A stretch of DNA of 64,000 bases, from positions 372,001-436,000 of the forward strand of contig NZ_JAFIMU010000004.1 of NCBI RefSeq assembly GCF_017302985.1, in the 5' to 3' direction. This document shows positions 1 through 11,068 of the stretch, one piece after another. The stretch comes from Corallococcus macrosporus. Lineage in GTDB: Bacteria; Myxococcota; Myxococcia; Myxococcales; Myxococcaceae. The translations under genes and the position numbers were made by a program. The notes beneath the pieces are model-generated. The model had not been told where the DNA came from and ran no database searches. It saw only the letters and a program-made list of their open reading frames with translations. Numbering within the stretch: the first letter of the stretch is position 1; the number at the start of each line of letters is the position of its first letter.

Positions 1-1
1 G

Positions 2-2557
2 GGCATCGCCGGGTCGTACAAGGAAGACGAAGTGGCCATGGCCGTGGCCCTGGAGGAGCAGCGCCGCGTCTCCGTGCTCCAGACGGAAATCTCCCTGCGC
101 CTGGAGCAGGAGCGGGCGGGGCTGGTCGCCGTGGCCACGCGCCTGGCGAACCACGAGAGCAACCTGGTCAACCTCGCGCGGCAGCGGGCGGACCTGGAGG
201 CCCGCCGCGCGAAGCTGGCCGGTGAGCTGGAGACCCTGCGCGCCCAGGAGCAGGAGCTGGACTCGGTCCGCACCCAGGCCGCGAAGCACGTGGAGGACAC
301 GCGCCACCTGGCCTCCGAGCTGGCCGAGCGCCGGGGCCAGGAGGAGGAGGCCCTCACCCGCACGCGCGAGGCCTTCACGGAGAACGAGGTCCAGGTCATC
401 GCGCTGCGCGAGGAGCTGAGCGACAAGCGCAGCCGCCTGGCGTCCCTGGAGGACATCCAGAAGAACTACGACGGCTTCGACCGGGGCGTGCGCGCCGTCA
501 TGGTGCGCGCCGCGGAGGCCGCCCGCGAGCAGGGCATCTTCGGCCTGGTGGCGGACGTCCTCACGGTCACCAATGCGCGCTACGAGCGCGCGGTGGAGGC
601 CGCCCTGGGCGAGCGGCTCCAGCACGTCATCGTGGACAGCCGCGAGAAGGGCGTGGAGCTGGTGGAGTACCTGAAGGGCCACGCCGAAGGGCGCGGCACC
701 TTCCTGCCGGTGCCCTCCGGCGAGCAGGCCCGCGCCTTCGTGGAGCCGGACCTCTCGGGCCCGGGCGTCCTGGCGCACGCGCTGAAGGAAGTGTCCTGCG
801 AGCCCGCGCTGGAGCCGGTGCTCAAGCTGCTCCTGGGTGACGTGGTCATCGTCCAGGACCTGGCCTCCGCGCGCGAGTACGCGGAAGCCACCCCCGTGCC
901 CTGCACGCTCGTCACGCTGGAGGGCGAGGTCTTCCGCACCGACGGCTCCATCACCGGCGGTGAGCGCGAGGGCGCGGCGGTGGGCGCGCTCCAGAAGAAG
1001 CGCGAAATCGCCGAGCTGGCGGCCGAAGTGGCCCGGGTGGAGGAGCGCTACAACGAGATCCTGACCCGCCACTACACGCTCCAGAAGCAGATGGGGCAGG
1101 CGGAGGCCGTCCTCAAGGGCCTGGGCAAGGAGCAGCACGCGGAGGAGGTCAACCTGGCCAGCCAGGAGAAGGACCTCCACAAGGCGAGCGAGGACCTGGC
1201 CCGGGTGCGCGAGCGGCTGCGCTCGCTGGAGGGCGAGGCGGGGCAGCTTTCGCAGAGCCACACCGCGCTCTCTAACGAGGAGGAGTCCAGCCGCGGCGAG
1301 GTGGCCCACGGCCAGGCGGACCGCGAGGCGCGCGAGGAGCGCGTGCGCCAGTACGCCGGGGAGCTGGAAGGCCTGCGCCAGCGCGCGGACAGCGCGTCCG
1401 CGGACCTGATGGGCCTGCGCGTCAAGGTGGCCGCCGGCAGCGAGCGCGGTGAGTCCGCGCGCAAGGAGCTGGAGAGCCTGGTGTCGCAGCGCCGCGACAT
1501 GGAGGCGCGCGTCAGCCGCCTGCAGGCCACGGTGACGGACGGCCGCGCCAAGGTGGAGGTGCTGCAGGGCCGGCTCGCGGAGCTGGAGTCCACCCGGGAG
1601 CAGCGGGCGGAGGAGCACCGCGCCGCCGCGGAGACCCTGGAGTCGCGCCGCGCCGCGCACACCGCCGCCACCACGGAAGTGCGCGAGCAGGACACCGCCT
1701 TCCGCGAGCTGCGCGGCCGGCTGGACGAGCTCATGCAGGGCCTGTCCCAGATTACGCTGCGCGAGAAGGAGATTGGCCTGGAGCTGGAGCACCTGGCCGC
1801 CGGCATCCGCGAGCGCTACCAGCTGGAGCTGTCCGCGGAGCTGCACAACTACCACCTGCTGGCGCCGCTCTCGCCGGAGGTGGAGAGCGAGCTCAAGGAC
1901 CTGCGCGCCCAGGTGGAGAAGATGGGGGAGATCAACCTCACCGCCATCGACGAGCACGCGGAGCTGTCCAAGCGCTTCGAGTTCCTCTCCGCCCAGCGTC
2001 AGGACCTCCAGGCGTCCATCAGCCAGCTCAAGGAAGCCATCGTCCGCATCGACGCGACGAGCCGCGAGCGCTTCAAGCAGACCTTCGACGTGGTGAACGA
2101 CAAGTTCCAGGCCATCTTCCCGCGCCTGTTCGGCGGTGGCCGCGCCAGCCTCATCCTGACGCAGGAGGGGCCCAACGGAGAGCCGGGCGTCGAAATCGTC
2201 GCCCAGCCGCCGGGCAAGAAGCTCCAGAGCGTCAACCTGCTGTCCGGCGGCGAGAAGGCGCTCACCGCCGTGGCGCTCATCTTCGGCATCTTCCTCATCA
2301 AGCCCACCCCCTTCTGCCTCCTGGACGAGGTCGACGCCCCGCTGGATGAGGGCAACGTGGGCCGCTACAACGACATGGTGAAGGAGATGAGCAGCCAGTC
2401 GCAGTTCATCCTCATCACCCACAACAAGCGCACCATGGAGATCGCCGACACGCTCTACGGCGTCACCATGGAGGAGCCCGGCATCTCCAAGCTGGTCAGC
2501 GTGAAGATGCGCGAGGCCTCCGCGCACAACGACGACAAGGTCCCCGCCGCGTCGTAG
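2..2557 (+). CDS. smc: chromosome segregation protein SMC (5' end outside window)
   Basis: This is the C-terminal ~850 residues of the SMC ATPase, which with ScpA/ScpB organises and segregates the chromosome. The reading frame is open to the left edge, so the N-terminal Walker A head and part of the first coiled coil are missing only because the window starts here. Visible parts in order are coiled coil, a hinge domain (about residues 150-320 counted from the ATG at 32, starting at NYDGFDRGV), a second long Glu/Arg-rich coiled coil, and the C-terminal head. The head carries the ABC signature LSGGEKAL, Walker B FCLLDEVDAPLD and the H-loop ILITHNK. The family assignment is secure. The gene converges on the lipoprotein gene at 2644 across a shared hairpin. 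Confidence 0.97.
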   Translation, partial: GIAGSYKEDEVAMAVALEEQRRVSVLQTEISLRLEQERAGLVAVATRLANHESNLVNLARQRADLEARRAKLAGELETLRAQEQELDSVRTQAAKHVEDTRHLASELAERRGQEEEALTRTREAFTENEVQVIALREELSDKRSRLASLEDIQKNYDGFDRGVRAVMVRAAEAAREQGIFGLVADVLTVTNARYERAVEAALGERLQHVIVDSREKGVELVEYLKGHAEGRGTFLPVPSGEQARAFVEPDLSGPGVLAHALKEVSCEPALEPVLKLLLGDVVIVQDLASAREYAEATPVPCTLVTLEGEVFRTDGSITGGEREGAAVGALQKKREIAELAAEVARVEERYNEILTRHYTLQKQMGQAEAVLKGLGKEQHAEEVNLASQEKDLHKASEDLARVRERLRSLEGEAGQLSQSHTALSNEEESSRGEVAHGQADREAREERVRQYAGELEGLRQRADSASADLMGLRVKVAAGSERGESARKELESLVSQRRDMEARVSRLQATVTDGRAKVEVLQGRLAELESTREQRAEEHRAAAETLESRRAAHTAATTEVREQDTAFRELRGRLDELMQGLSQITLREKEIGLELEHLAAGIRERYQLELSAELHNYHLLAPLSPEVESELKDLRAQVEKMGEINLTAIDEHAELSKRFEFLSAQRQDLQASISQLKEAIVRIDATSRERFKQTFDVVNDKFQAIFPRLFGGGRASLILTQEGPNGEPGVEIVAQPPGKKLQSVNLLSGGEKALTAVALIFGIFLIKPTPFCLLDEVDAPLDEGNVGRYNDMVKEMSSQSQFILITHNKRTMEIADTLYGVTMEEPGISKLVSVKMREASAHNDDKVPAAS

Positions 2558-2576
2558 GCGCAGCGAAGCCTTGAAA

Positions 2577-2621
2577 GACGACGGGCGCCCCGGAGAAGTT
2601 CCGGAGCGCCCGTTGTCATTT
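2577..2621. terminator. bidirectional intrinsic terminator between smc and the lipoprotein gene
   Basis: The arms GACGACGGGCGCCCCGG (2577-2593) and CCGGAGCGCCCGTTGTC (2601-2617) pair almost completely, with one G-T pair and one mismatch around a 7-nt loop. A short T-rich run (ATTTC) follows on the plus side and CTTTC on the minus side. It lies between two convergent stop codons, so it probably serves both genes. Confidence 0.75.
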
Positions 2622-2643
2622 CAGCGGCTCGAAGCTGAAGGGC

Positions 2644-3855
2644 TTACTTCTTCTTCGTCGGGCCGTAGCTCTTCTTCGGGCAGGCGCCCTGGTCCGCGGC
2701 CAGACGCTGCTGGGCGGCGGAGAGGTCCTTCTGGGTGTTGGCCAGGGCCTCCTGGCTGGCGGCCTCCACCGGGGCCCAGTCTTCCTTCTGGGCCTTGAGC
2801 TGCTGCACCAGCGTCAGGGTCGTCTGGTCCACCGTCTCCTGCGCCTTGAGCGCGTCCACCCACTTGGTGGCCGAGTCCACCAGCGCCTGGCACTTGGAGG
2901 ACAGCTCGTCGAAGAGCTTGTAGTCCTTCGTCTTGGTGTACTTCTGCACGACGGCGTCATACGTGTCCGCCGCGTTGGTGCGCGCGCCGAAGGCGATGGC
3001 GGACGCGGCGGCCGTCTGGGTGCGCGCCAGCTCCAGCTGGAAGAAGCGCAGCTCCGGCGGCATGCTCGCGGAGGCCTCCACCGGGGCCTGCGAGTTGAAG
3101 AACACGAAGCGGAAGGGGAACTTCAGCTCGCCCGTCGTCGTCGCGGGCATCTTCGCGATCTTCGCCTGCAGGCAGGACGCGAGCTGGTCGCCTTCCGTGC
3201 TGCCGGAGGGCTTGAAGACGACCTCCGTGGGGTTCGGCTGGCCCTTCACGATGTGGATGTCGGAGCTCAGCACCGGCGGCGTGGAGGCCTTGAAGCCCTC
3301 GAAGCAGTCACACCAGCTCTTCTCCGCCAGACGCACCGTGCCGGAGAAGTCCGAGCCCTCGTTGATGCCCATGGTGACGGAGGGGTTGTTCGCGGTGGCG
3401 TGGTCGTACGCGTACGTGGCCTCCACGGGCTTGGCATCCGCCGCCAGCGCCGTGGGCTTCACGTGCGTGTCCAGCACCTGCTGGATGCAGGCGGTGCCCG
3501 CCGGGGTGAGGTTCTCCCCGGAGATGGCGTGCGTGGCGCCCTGGGCGTTGACGGTCGTCTTCACCGTCACCTTGGTGCTGGCCGCCGGGCCACGGTTGGC
3601 CGGGTCCACCAGGCACTCCAGCACGTCCGGACGGACGCTCAGGAGCGCGCCCACGAGGACGCCCTCGTTGGCGGGGGAGGGCAGGGCCTGCTCGTGCGGG
3701 AAGCAGGTCGCCAGGTCGAACGGGGGCTGGTTCGTGATGCGCAGCCGCTCTTCCTTGGTCATCTGCTTCTGACCTTCGGCGGGGGCTTCGGTCTTCTGCG
3801 TACCGGCACAGGCGGCGGTGAGGATGACGGAGGTGACGGCGAGACGCTTCAGCAT
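2644..3855 (-). CDS. lipoprotein with two TonB/AgmX-like C-x-C segments
   Basis: Predicted lipoprotein of 403 aa. I chose the ATG at 3855 because it begins a short lipoprotein signal (MLKRLAVTSVILTAAC, cysteine in the lipobox) and has GGGAGA about 10 nt upstream; the frame is open to 3903. Two segments follow a pattern of Cys, beta-strand text, a G-x-T/V turn and a second Cys. One runs from VLECLV to GTACIQQVLD (about residues 75-140), the other from WCDCF to LASCLQAK (about 180-230). This resembles loosely the AgmX/PglI C-terminal domain that ends GltG and GltJ in this window. The last ~130 residues are predicted helical or coiled coil with a Lys-rich tail. I do not recognise a named family, and the TonB-like resemblance is an inference. 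Confidence 0.85.
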   Translation of the reverse strand: MLKRLAVTSVILTAACAGTQKTEAPAEGQKQMTKEERLRITNQPPFDLATCFPHEQALPSPANEGVLVGALLSVRPDVLECLVDPANRGPAASTKVTVKTTVNAQGATHAISGENLTPAGTACIQQVLDTHVKPTALAADAKPVEATYAYDHATANNPSVTMGINEGSDFSGTVRLAEKSWCDCFEGFKASTPPVLSSDIHIVKGQPNPTEVVFKPSGSTEGDQLASCLQAKIAKMPATTTGELKFPFRFVFFNSQAPVEASASMPPELRFFQLELARTQTAAASAIAFGARTNAADTYDAVVQKYTKTKDYKLFDELSSKCQALVDSATKWVDALKAQETVDQTTLTLVQQLKAQKEDWAPVEAASQEALANTQKDLSAAQQRLAADQGACPKKSYGPTKKK

Positions 3856-3899
3856 GGTGAGGCTTTCTCCCGGTTGGGGTGGTTGGACTGCGCTCGGGC

Positions 3900-5282
<1,383 letters not shown>

Positions 5283-5411
5283 GGTCACGGACCCCTGGTC
5301 GCAACGGGGCGCAGGGGGCACAAACACCCCGCCTCGCCCTCAATCCCGCCTCTTTAGGGGGGACTGCACACAGGGGGCAAGTGGAACAAGTGGACTCGGA
5401 AACGTCCGTTG

Positions 5412-5445
5412 AAGGTGAAGACAGAAGGGGCCCGTCCGCGCCCCT
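5412..5445 (-). terminator. candidate intrinsic terminator after the 131-aa gene
   Basis: On the minus strand AGGGGC and GCCCCT form a 6-bp stem around an 8-nt loop (5426-5445), followed by the pyrimidine-rich run TTCTGTCTTC. It lies about 40 bp downstream of the stop codon at 5486. Confidence 0.4.
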
Positions 5446-5485
5446 ACCGGGAGCGTCGGGCCGGCCTTCCGTGCGGCTTCACGCG

Positions 5486-5881
5486 TCAGTACTTCGCGGG
5501 TGCGTCGCTCGCGGGGAACGACTCCTTGGACTGCTCATCCACCGCGTCGTCGTTGGCGTTGCCGCCCGAGCGCACGCTGGCGTTGGTCTGGCTCTTCACC
5601 TCGCGCATCGGCACCTTGCCCTTGCCCGAGGAAGCCGCGCGGCCCGTGCCCGCCTGCGCGTTCATCATGCGCGCGCCCAGCAGGTTCTTGGCGCGCTCGG
5701 CCAGGTTGCGCTGCTCGTCCTGCCAGTCGCGGAAGAGCTGCGCCAGCTCCTGGTCCCCCGCGGCCTCCGCGTCGCGCAGGTACTGCTCGCTCACCGACGC
5801 GCCCTTCAGCAGGTGATAGAGCGTGCTGATGAGGTCGTGGTGCTCGTCCCGGGTCCCCGTCGTTTCCTGTCCGCCCGCCAT
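5486..5881 (-). CDS. small helical protein with C-terminal ESFPASDAP motif
   Basis: A 131-aa protein with a clear GGGAGGA ribosome-binding site before the ATG at 5881. The first ~70 residues are predicted helical (HHDLISTLYHLLKGASVSEQ, then DAEAAGDQELAQLFRDW) and resemble a ferritin-like or DUF2383-like helical pair. That likeness is impressionistic. A Gly/Ser/Lys-rich linker follows, then the terminal motif SKESFPASDAPAKY. I recall ESFPASDxP as a recurring C-terminal motif in small bacterial proteins of unknown function. It lies 97 bp downstream of grxC on the same strand. No function is assigned. Confidence 0.8.
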   Translation of the reverse strand: MAGGQETTGTRDEHHDLISTLYHLLKGASVSEQYLRDAEAAGDQELAQLFRDWQDEQRNLAERAKNLLGARMMNAQAGTGRAASSGKGKVPMREVKSQTNASVRSGGNANDDAVDEQSKESFPASDAPAKY

Positions 5882-5934
5882 GGTGTTCCTCCCGTCAAAG
5901 GGGTGAATGCCTTGGCGAAGAAGGTAGGCACGCC

Positions 5935-5964
5935 GGGCCCGGGTGGCGTCCGGACCCGGGGCCC
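5935..5964 (-). terminator. GC-rich hairpin downstream of grxC
   Basis: GGGCCCGGGT (5935-5944) pairs with ACCCGGGGCCC (5954-5964) with one bulge. There is no real T-run on the minus strand, so termination here is uncertain. It may simply punctuate grxC and the next gene. Confidence 0.35.
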
Positions 5965-5978
5965 GGCCGCCTGGCTGC

Positions 5979-6236
5979 TCAAGCCTGGAGCATCGGGTCC
6001 AGCTTGCCCTCGCGGTCGAGCGCGGCCATGTCGGAATAGCCGCCCACGTGCGTGTCCCCGATGAAGATCTGCGGCACGGTGCGCTGACCGTTGCTCATCT
6101 CCACCAGCTTCGCGCGGGCGTCGTCGTCCCCGGTGACGTCCACCTCTTCGTAGGCCACGCCCTTGCGCTTGAGCAGGTCCTTCGCCCGCACGCAAAAGCC
6201 ACAGTAGGTCGTCGTGTAGATCTTCACGGGCTTCAT
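5979..6236 (-). CDS. grxC: glutaredoxin 3 (GrxC family)
   Basis: An 85-aa dithiol glutaredoxin, the usual length of the family. It carries the active-site pair C12-G-F-C15 after IYTTTY, the cis-proline motif RTVPQIFI and the glutathione-binding GGYSD. It should act in the cytoplasm, reducing protein disulfides and mixed disulfides with glutathione. The start at 6236 has GGAGGA about 6 nt upstream. The neighbouring helical protein and groESL are compatible with a stress-related setting, but a long terminator separates it from groEL. Confidence 0.93.
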   Translation of the reverse strand: MKPVKIYTTTYCGFCVRAKDLLKRKGVAYEEVDVTGDDDARAKLVEMSNGQRTVPQIFIGDTHVGGYSDMAALDREGKLDPMLQA

Positions 6237-6316
6237 GGATTTCCTCCTGGTCTCTTGATGCCAAACCTAAGGGTCCGTTGCGCGCGAGACCACGGGCCTC
6301 CCGCGCGCCTGGCCCC

Positions 6317-6362
6317 TTGAAACACGACGGCCCCCGGAACCCAGGTGGGCGCCGGAGGCCGT
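6317..6362 (-). terminator. intrinsic terminator of the groESL operon
   Basis: Read on the minus strand, ACGGCCTCCGG and CCGGGGGCCGT form an 11-nt stem with one mismatch (arms at 6352-6362 and 6327-6337), followed by CGTGTTTC. It lies about 40 bp past the groEL stop codon. Confidence 0.7.
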
Positions 6363-6402
6363 CAAGTCCCGTCCCCCGTGACAGCGGGGAAGGGTGGGGC
6401 GA

Positions 6403-8067
<1,665 letters not shown>

Positions 8068-8102
8068 CTAGAAGTTGGGAGTGGGAAGACGAACGGCGGG
8101 CT

Positions 8103-8393
8103 TCACTTCTCGATGATGCCCAGCACGTCCTCTTCGCGGAGGATCAGGTGATCCTCGCCGTCCAGCTTGATCTCCGTGCCCGCGTACTTGCTGAAGAGGA
8201 TGGTGTCGCCGGCCTTGATGTCCATGGCGCGCACCTTGCCGTCCTCCAGCACCTTGCCGTTGCCGACGGCGATGACCTTGCCCTCGAGCGGCTTCTCCTT
8301 CGCCGTGTCGGGGATGAAGAGGCCGCCCTTGGTCTTGTTCTCCTCGGCGACGCGCTTGATGATGAGCCGATCCTGCAGGGGACGAATCTTCAT
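8103..8393 (-). CDS. groES: co-chaperonin GroES (10 kDa)
   Basis: A 96-aa GroES, the lid of the GroEL chamber. The start at 8393 ([15 protein letters not shown]) has AGGAG about 7 nt upstream and matches the family N-terminus; the open frame extends to 8501, but that extension would read through the CIRCE operator. Typical motifs are the mobile-loop region [19 protein letters not shown] and the C-terminal [12 protein letters not shown]. It is the first gene of groES-groEL, transcribed from the promoter at 8532-8559. Confidence 0.98.
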   Translation of the reverse strand: MKIRPLQDRLIIKRVAEENKTKGGLFIPDTAKEKPLEGKVIAVGNGKVLEDGKVRAMDIKAGDTILFSKYAGTEIKLDGEDHLILREEDVLGIIEK

Positions 8394-8488
8394 GGCTTGC
8401 TCCTGTGAATCGCGGCTGCCGGAGGCGGACGGAAGGTCCGGACCGGGACGCCGCAGGGGTGGTTGAAAAGGGCCTGTGGGCCCCGGCG

Positions 8489-8515
8489 CTGGCACTCGCA
8501 CCCGCTGAGTGCTAA
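8489..8515 (-). promoter_or_regulatory. CIRCE operator (HrcA-binding) of groESL
   Basis: Read on the minus strand this is TTAGCACTC, nine bases, then GAGTGCCAG. The first arm matches the CIRCE consensus in all nine bases and the second in seven of nine, with the exact 9-bp spacer. It lies just downstream of the -10 element and about 96 bp before the groES start, the usual place for HrcA repression. No hrcA gene is in the window. Confidence 0.93.
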
Positions 8516-8531
8516 CGCCCAGGCGCGGCGG

Positions 8532-8559
8532 ATAATAACCAGGGACTTCGACGCGTCAA
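8532..8559 (-). promoter_or_regulatory. sigma70-type promoter of groESL
   Basis: The minus strand has -35 TTGACG (8554-8559), a 16-bp spacer and -10 TATTAT (8532-8537), one of the best sigma70 matches in this GC-rich window. The predicted start falls about 10 bp before the CIRCE element. Confidence 0.85.
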
Positions 8560-8673
8560 GCGACGTCGGGACATCTGTCCGGATGCCGCTAAACACCCGT
8601 CCTGATTGGGCTTTTCGCGAAAACATTCCCGCTGCCCACGCCTGCCCGCAAGGCCGTCCCGGGTGTCCGGCCG

Positions 8674-8700
8674 TTGGCACTCGGTGTCCCGGAGTGCCAG
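8674..8700. promoter_or_regulatory. second CIRCE-like inverted repeat
   Basis: TTGGCACTC, a 9-bp spacer and GAGTGCCAG: eight and seven of nine consensus positions in the two arms, with the exact CIRCE spacing. It is 159 bp upstream of the first CIRCE and 133 bp before the divergent gene at 8833. It could bring that gene under HrcA, or give groESL a second operator. Confidence 0.7.
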
Positions 8701-8730
8701 CGTAAGTACTTGATAAGACTTGAGTCCATT

Positions 8731-8759
8731 TTGCCTGCCCCCGCGCGGGTGACTACGCT
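8731..8759 (+). promoter_or_regulatory. candidate promoter for the gene at 8833
   Basis: -35 TTGCCT (8731-8736), a 17-bp spacer and -10 TACGCT (8754-8759). It lies about 30 bp downstream of the second CIRCE-like repeat and about 73 bp before the start codon. Confidence 0.5.
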
Positions 8760-8832
8760 TGTCGGAGCGTGTCCTGGTGGGTCCGGGCGCCGGCCCGGTG
8801 GCCTTCCAGGCTTCATCCGGGAGGTGTGCTCG

Positions 8833-9432
8833 ATGAGCGGACTGGTGACGTCCTCTTCCTCGCTGAAGGAGTTCTTCCGGGAACTCCTCTTGGAGGTCGC
8901 GGCCCGGCAGCGGGTGGCGCTGGGCGAGTCCACCGAGTTCTATCTGGTGAACCTGCTGGCGGAGTTCGCGGCCACGGACAAGCTGTTCAGCCGTGACGCG
9001 GAGGGCCGGCGCGACCACGAACCCCTGGCGGAGCTGTACCACCGCGCGCTGCAGCAGGAGCGCGAGGAGCGGATCCGCACGCTGCGGCGGCTGGGCGACG
9101 TGTCGCTCTACAAGGTCGGCTTCTTCTCTGGCGCGCTGCAGCAGGGCATGGTGGGCCCCGACTACTACATCCAGATGGGCGGCGCGGCGTACGGCCAGGT
9201 GGCGGAGCTGGTGCCTCCGGGCGGCTTCACCGGCGTGTACCGCGAGCTGTGCGACAAGTTCCGCTCGCTGGTGGAGGTCCTGGAGGAGATCAGCGCGCGG
9301 GGGCTCATGAGCGCGGGGCCGGAGGGCGCGCTGCGCGTCTACGAGTCCTGGTCGCGCACGGGCAGCGACCGGCTGGAGCGCGTGCTGGTGGATGCGGGGT
9401 GGGTCCCGCGCAAGGGGTCGCTTGCCAACTGA
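8833..9432 (+). CDS. conserved protein of unknown function, divergent from groESL
   Basis: A 199-aa soluble protein, mostly alpha-helical by inspection, with no signal peptide or membrane span. The start at 8833 (MSGLVTSSSSLKEFFRELL) has GGGAGG about 7 nt upstream; the frame is open further but the extra residues look non-coding. The central text YKVGFFSGALQQGMVGPDYY and YIQMGGAAYGQVAELV looks conserved in character, but I do not recognise a family. It overlaps the start of the next gene, so the two are probably translated together. A CIRCE-like site upstream raises possible HrcA control. Confidence 0.8.
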   Translation: MSGLVTSSSSLKEFFRELLLEVAARQRVALGESTEFYLVNLLAEFAATDKLFSRDAEGRRDHEPLAELYHRALQQEREERIRTLRRLGDVSLYKVGFFSGALQQGMVGPDYYIQMGGAAYGQVAELVPPGGFTGVYRELCDKFRSLVEVLEEISARGLMSAGPEGALRVYESWSRTGSDRLERVLVDAGWVPRKGSLAN

Positions 9433-10093
9433 CGCCGCGGACTTCCCGCTCGTGGGGAGGCTGCAGGCCCACCTGGAGGCCATCTACGGCTTCCGGTGCG
9501 AGGCCCGCGCGGAGGCCTTCGTGGTGGTGGACGCGGAGGTCGCCGCGCTCCTGGGCGGCACCGGGCGCGCGCCGGAGGAGCTGCTGGTGCTGGAGGCCCG
9601 CGGCGACCTGGAGGTGGCGCTCTACCTGGACCCTTCCCTGCGCGAGCGCATGGGGCGCTACGCGGGCAGCCCGCTCGCGTCCGTGCTGGAGGGCGACCTG
9701 GACGGCTACTGCCAGGTGACCGAGGGCGTCAGCCACTTCCTCTACGTCGCGCACACGGCGCACTACGAGCGCACGGTGTCGCTCTTGGAGCTGGAGGCCC
9801 AGGCGGAGGTGGACAAGTTCGTGGTCTGCCTGCTGCACCGCTGGGGCGAGGGCGTGGCCGGGTGGGCGCGGGAGCTGTTGACGCGCCTGTTCGACCGGGT
9901 CGCGTACCAGCCGCTGCTGTCCGGGGAGGAGCGCTGGCGCTACGAGGAGGCGAACCGGCTGTCCCGGCGCTTCTGCACGCGGCTCATGCCGCACGTGCTG
10001 GACCGGCGGTTGGACCGGCTCCTCGGCGACCTGCGTTATGCGTACCGGCTGGGCGCGGAGGCCAAGCTGCGCCACTTCGCGCACGGCGGTTGA
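9392..10093 (+). CDS. conserved protein of unknown function
   Basis: About 233 aa, soluble, rich in Leu, Glu and Arg, with no membrane segment. I recognise no domain. The ATG at 9392 overlaps the upstream gene by 41 bp but has no good ribosome-binding site. A TTG at 9422 preceded by AAGGGG gives an 11-bp overlap and a protein starting LPTDAADFPLVGRL, and may be the true start. The overlap indicates translational coupling with the gene at 8833, so the pair probably works together. Confidence 0.78.
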   Translation: MRGGSRARGRLPTDAADFPLVGRLQAHLEAIYGFRCEARAEAFVVVDAEVAALLGGTGRAPEELLVLEARGDLEVALYLDPSLRERMGRYAGSPLASVLEGDLDGYCQVTEGVSHFLYVAHTAHYERTVSLLELEAQAEVDKFVVCLLHRWGEGVAGWARELLTRLFDRVAYQPLLSGEERWRYEEANRLSRRFCTRLMPHVLDRRLDRLLGDLRYAYRLGAEAKLRHFAHGG

Positions 10094-10132
10094 GGGGTCC
10101 CGGCCGTCCTCCGCTTCGGGTAGGGTGGGGGC

Positions 10133-10609
10133 ATGCCGCGCGAGGCGTCCTCAGGAGGCATCGTCATCCGCTTCCAGGACGGGGCCTGGGAGGTCGCGGT
10201 CATCCGTCCACACGGGCGCCACCTGTGGGCGCTGCCCAAGGGGCACGTGGACCCGGGCGAGTCGCCCGAGCAGACCGCGCGGCGCGAGGTGAAGGAGGAG
10301 ACGGGGCTGTCCTCGGTGGCGCTGCTCGCGCCGCTGGGGGAGATCCGCTACGTCTACCAGTTCCGCGGACAGCGCATCTTCAAGCGTGTCCACTTCTTCC
10401 TCTTCCGCTACGAGGCGGGAGAGCTGGGGCCGCTGCCGGGGCCGCGCGTGGAGGTGGACGAGGTGCGCTGGATGCCGCTCGAGGGGCTGATTCCGGCGCT
10501 GGGCTATAAGGGTGAGAAGGCCGTCGCCGGCCGGGCGCTGCGGTGGATGCGCGCCCAGGGCCTGGCGTCCGGGGCTCCTCCCCCCGTGGAGGGGAAGGAG
10601 CCGGGGTAG
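10133..10609 (+). CDS. Nudix hydrolase
   Basis: A 158-aa Nudix protein with a complete Nudix box: G-H-V-D-P-G-E, seven residues, then REVKEETGL (about residues 38-60), fitting GX5EX7REUXEEXGU. It should be a Mg2+-dependent cytoplasmic hydrolase of a nucleoside-diphosphate-linked substrate; the substrate cannot be told from sequence. The text SGGIVIRF, WALPKGHV and GEIRYVYQF resembles Ap4A-hydrolase-like members. It converges on rpoZ with only a 10-bp gap. Confidence 0.93.
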   Translation: MPREASSGGIVIRFQDGAWEVAVIRPHGRHLWALPKGHVDPGESPEQTARREVKEETGLSSVALLAPLGEIRYVYQFRGQRIFKRVHFFLFRYEAGELGPLPGPRVEVDEVRWMPLEGLIPALGYKGEKAVAGRALRWMRAQGLASGAPPPVEGKEPG

Positions 10610-10619
10610 GACGGGAAGG

Positions 10620-10859
10620 CTACTTCTTGGCTTCCTCGCCCACGTACTTGCCGGACAGCGCCTCGCGCACGTCGCGGTCGAACTTCACGCGCTGGGTGGC
10701 GACCTCGCGCAGGGCGAGCACGGGCGGCTTGTTCTTCGAGGTCTCGATGATGGGCCGGGCGCCGGCCATCAGCTGGCGCGCGCGCTTGGCGCCCAGGAGC
10801 ACCAGCGCGAACCGGTTGTCCACGTAGGGAAGGCAGTCTTCAACGGTAACGCGGGCCAT
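10620..10859 (-). CDS. rpoZ: DNA-directed RNA polymerase omega subunit
   Basis: The last 79 residues of a much longer open frame match the omega subunit, which helps assemble and stabilise RNA polymerase. [20 protein letters not shown], the KRARQL motif and ALREVA are typical, and the length is normal. The start at 10859 has AAGGA 7 nt upstream. A good sigma70 promoter lies 44-72 bp upstream, which confirms this short reading over the long one. Confidence 0.95.
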   Translation of the reverse strand: MARVTVEDCLPYVDNRFALVLLGAKRARQLMAGARPIIETSKNKPPVLALREVATQRVKFDRDVREALSGKYVGEEAKK

Positions 10860-10902
10860 GGAACATCCTTCTTGGCTCTGACCGAGCCGGTGGAAGCCTC
10901 TC

Positions 10903-10931
10903 AACCTAAAGAGCAGGGTCGGATCAGTCAA
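10903..10931 (-). promoter_or_regulatory. sigma70-type promoter of rpoZ
   Basis: On the minus strand: -35 TTGACT (10926-10931), a 17-bp spacer, -10 TAGGTT (10903-10908). It is the only good match between rpoZ and the next gene. Confidence 0.65.
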
Positions 10932-11068
10932 GGAAGGACGGCGGGCCGGAAGCTCCACCGGGCGTCCGGGCGGGCACTGCCTTCCCACCCGCTCCCCACC
11001 CCCGGCGACTGACGGCCAGCGGACGCACTCGCACTCAGGGTGTTGGCTGCCGTACGCTCCCTTCTCAG

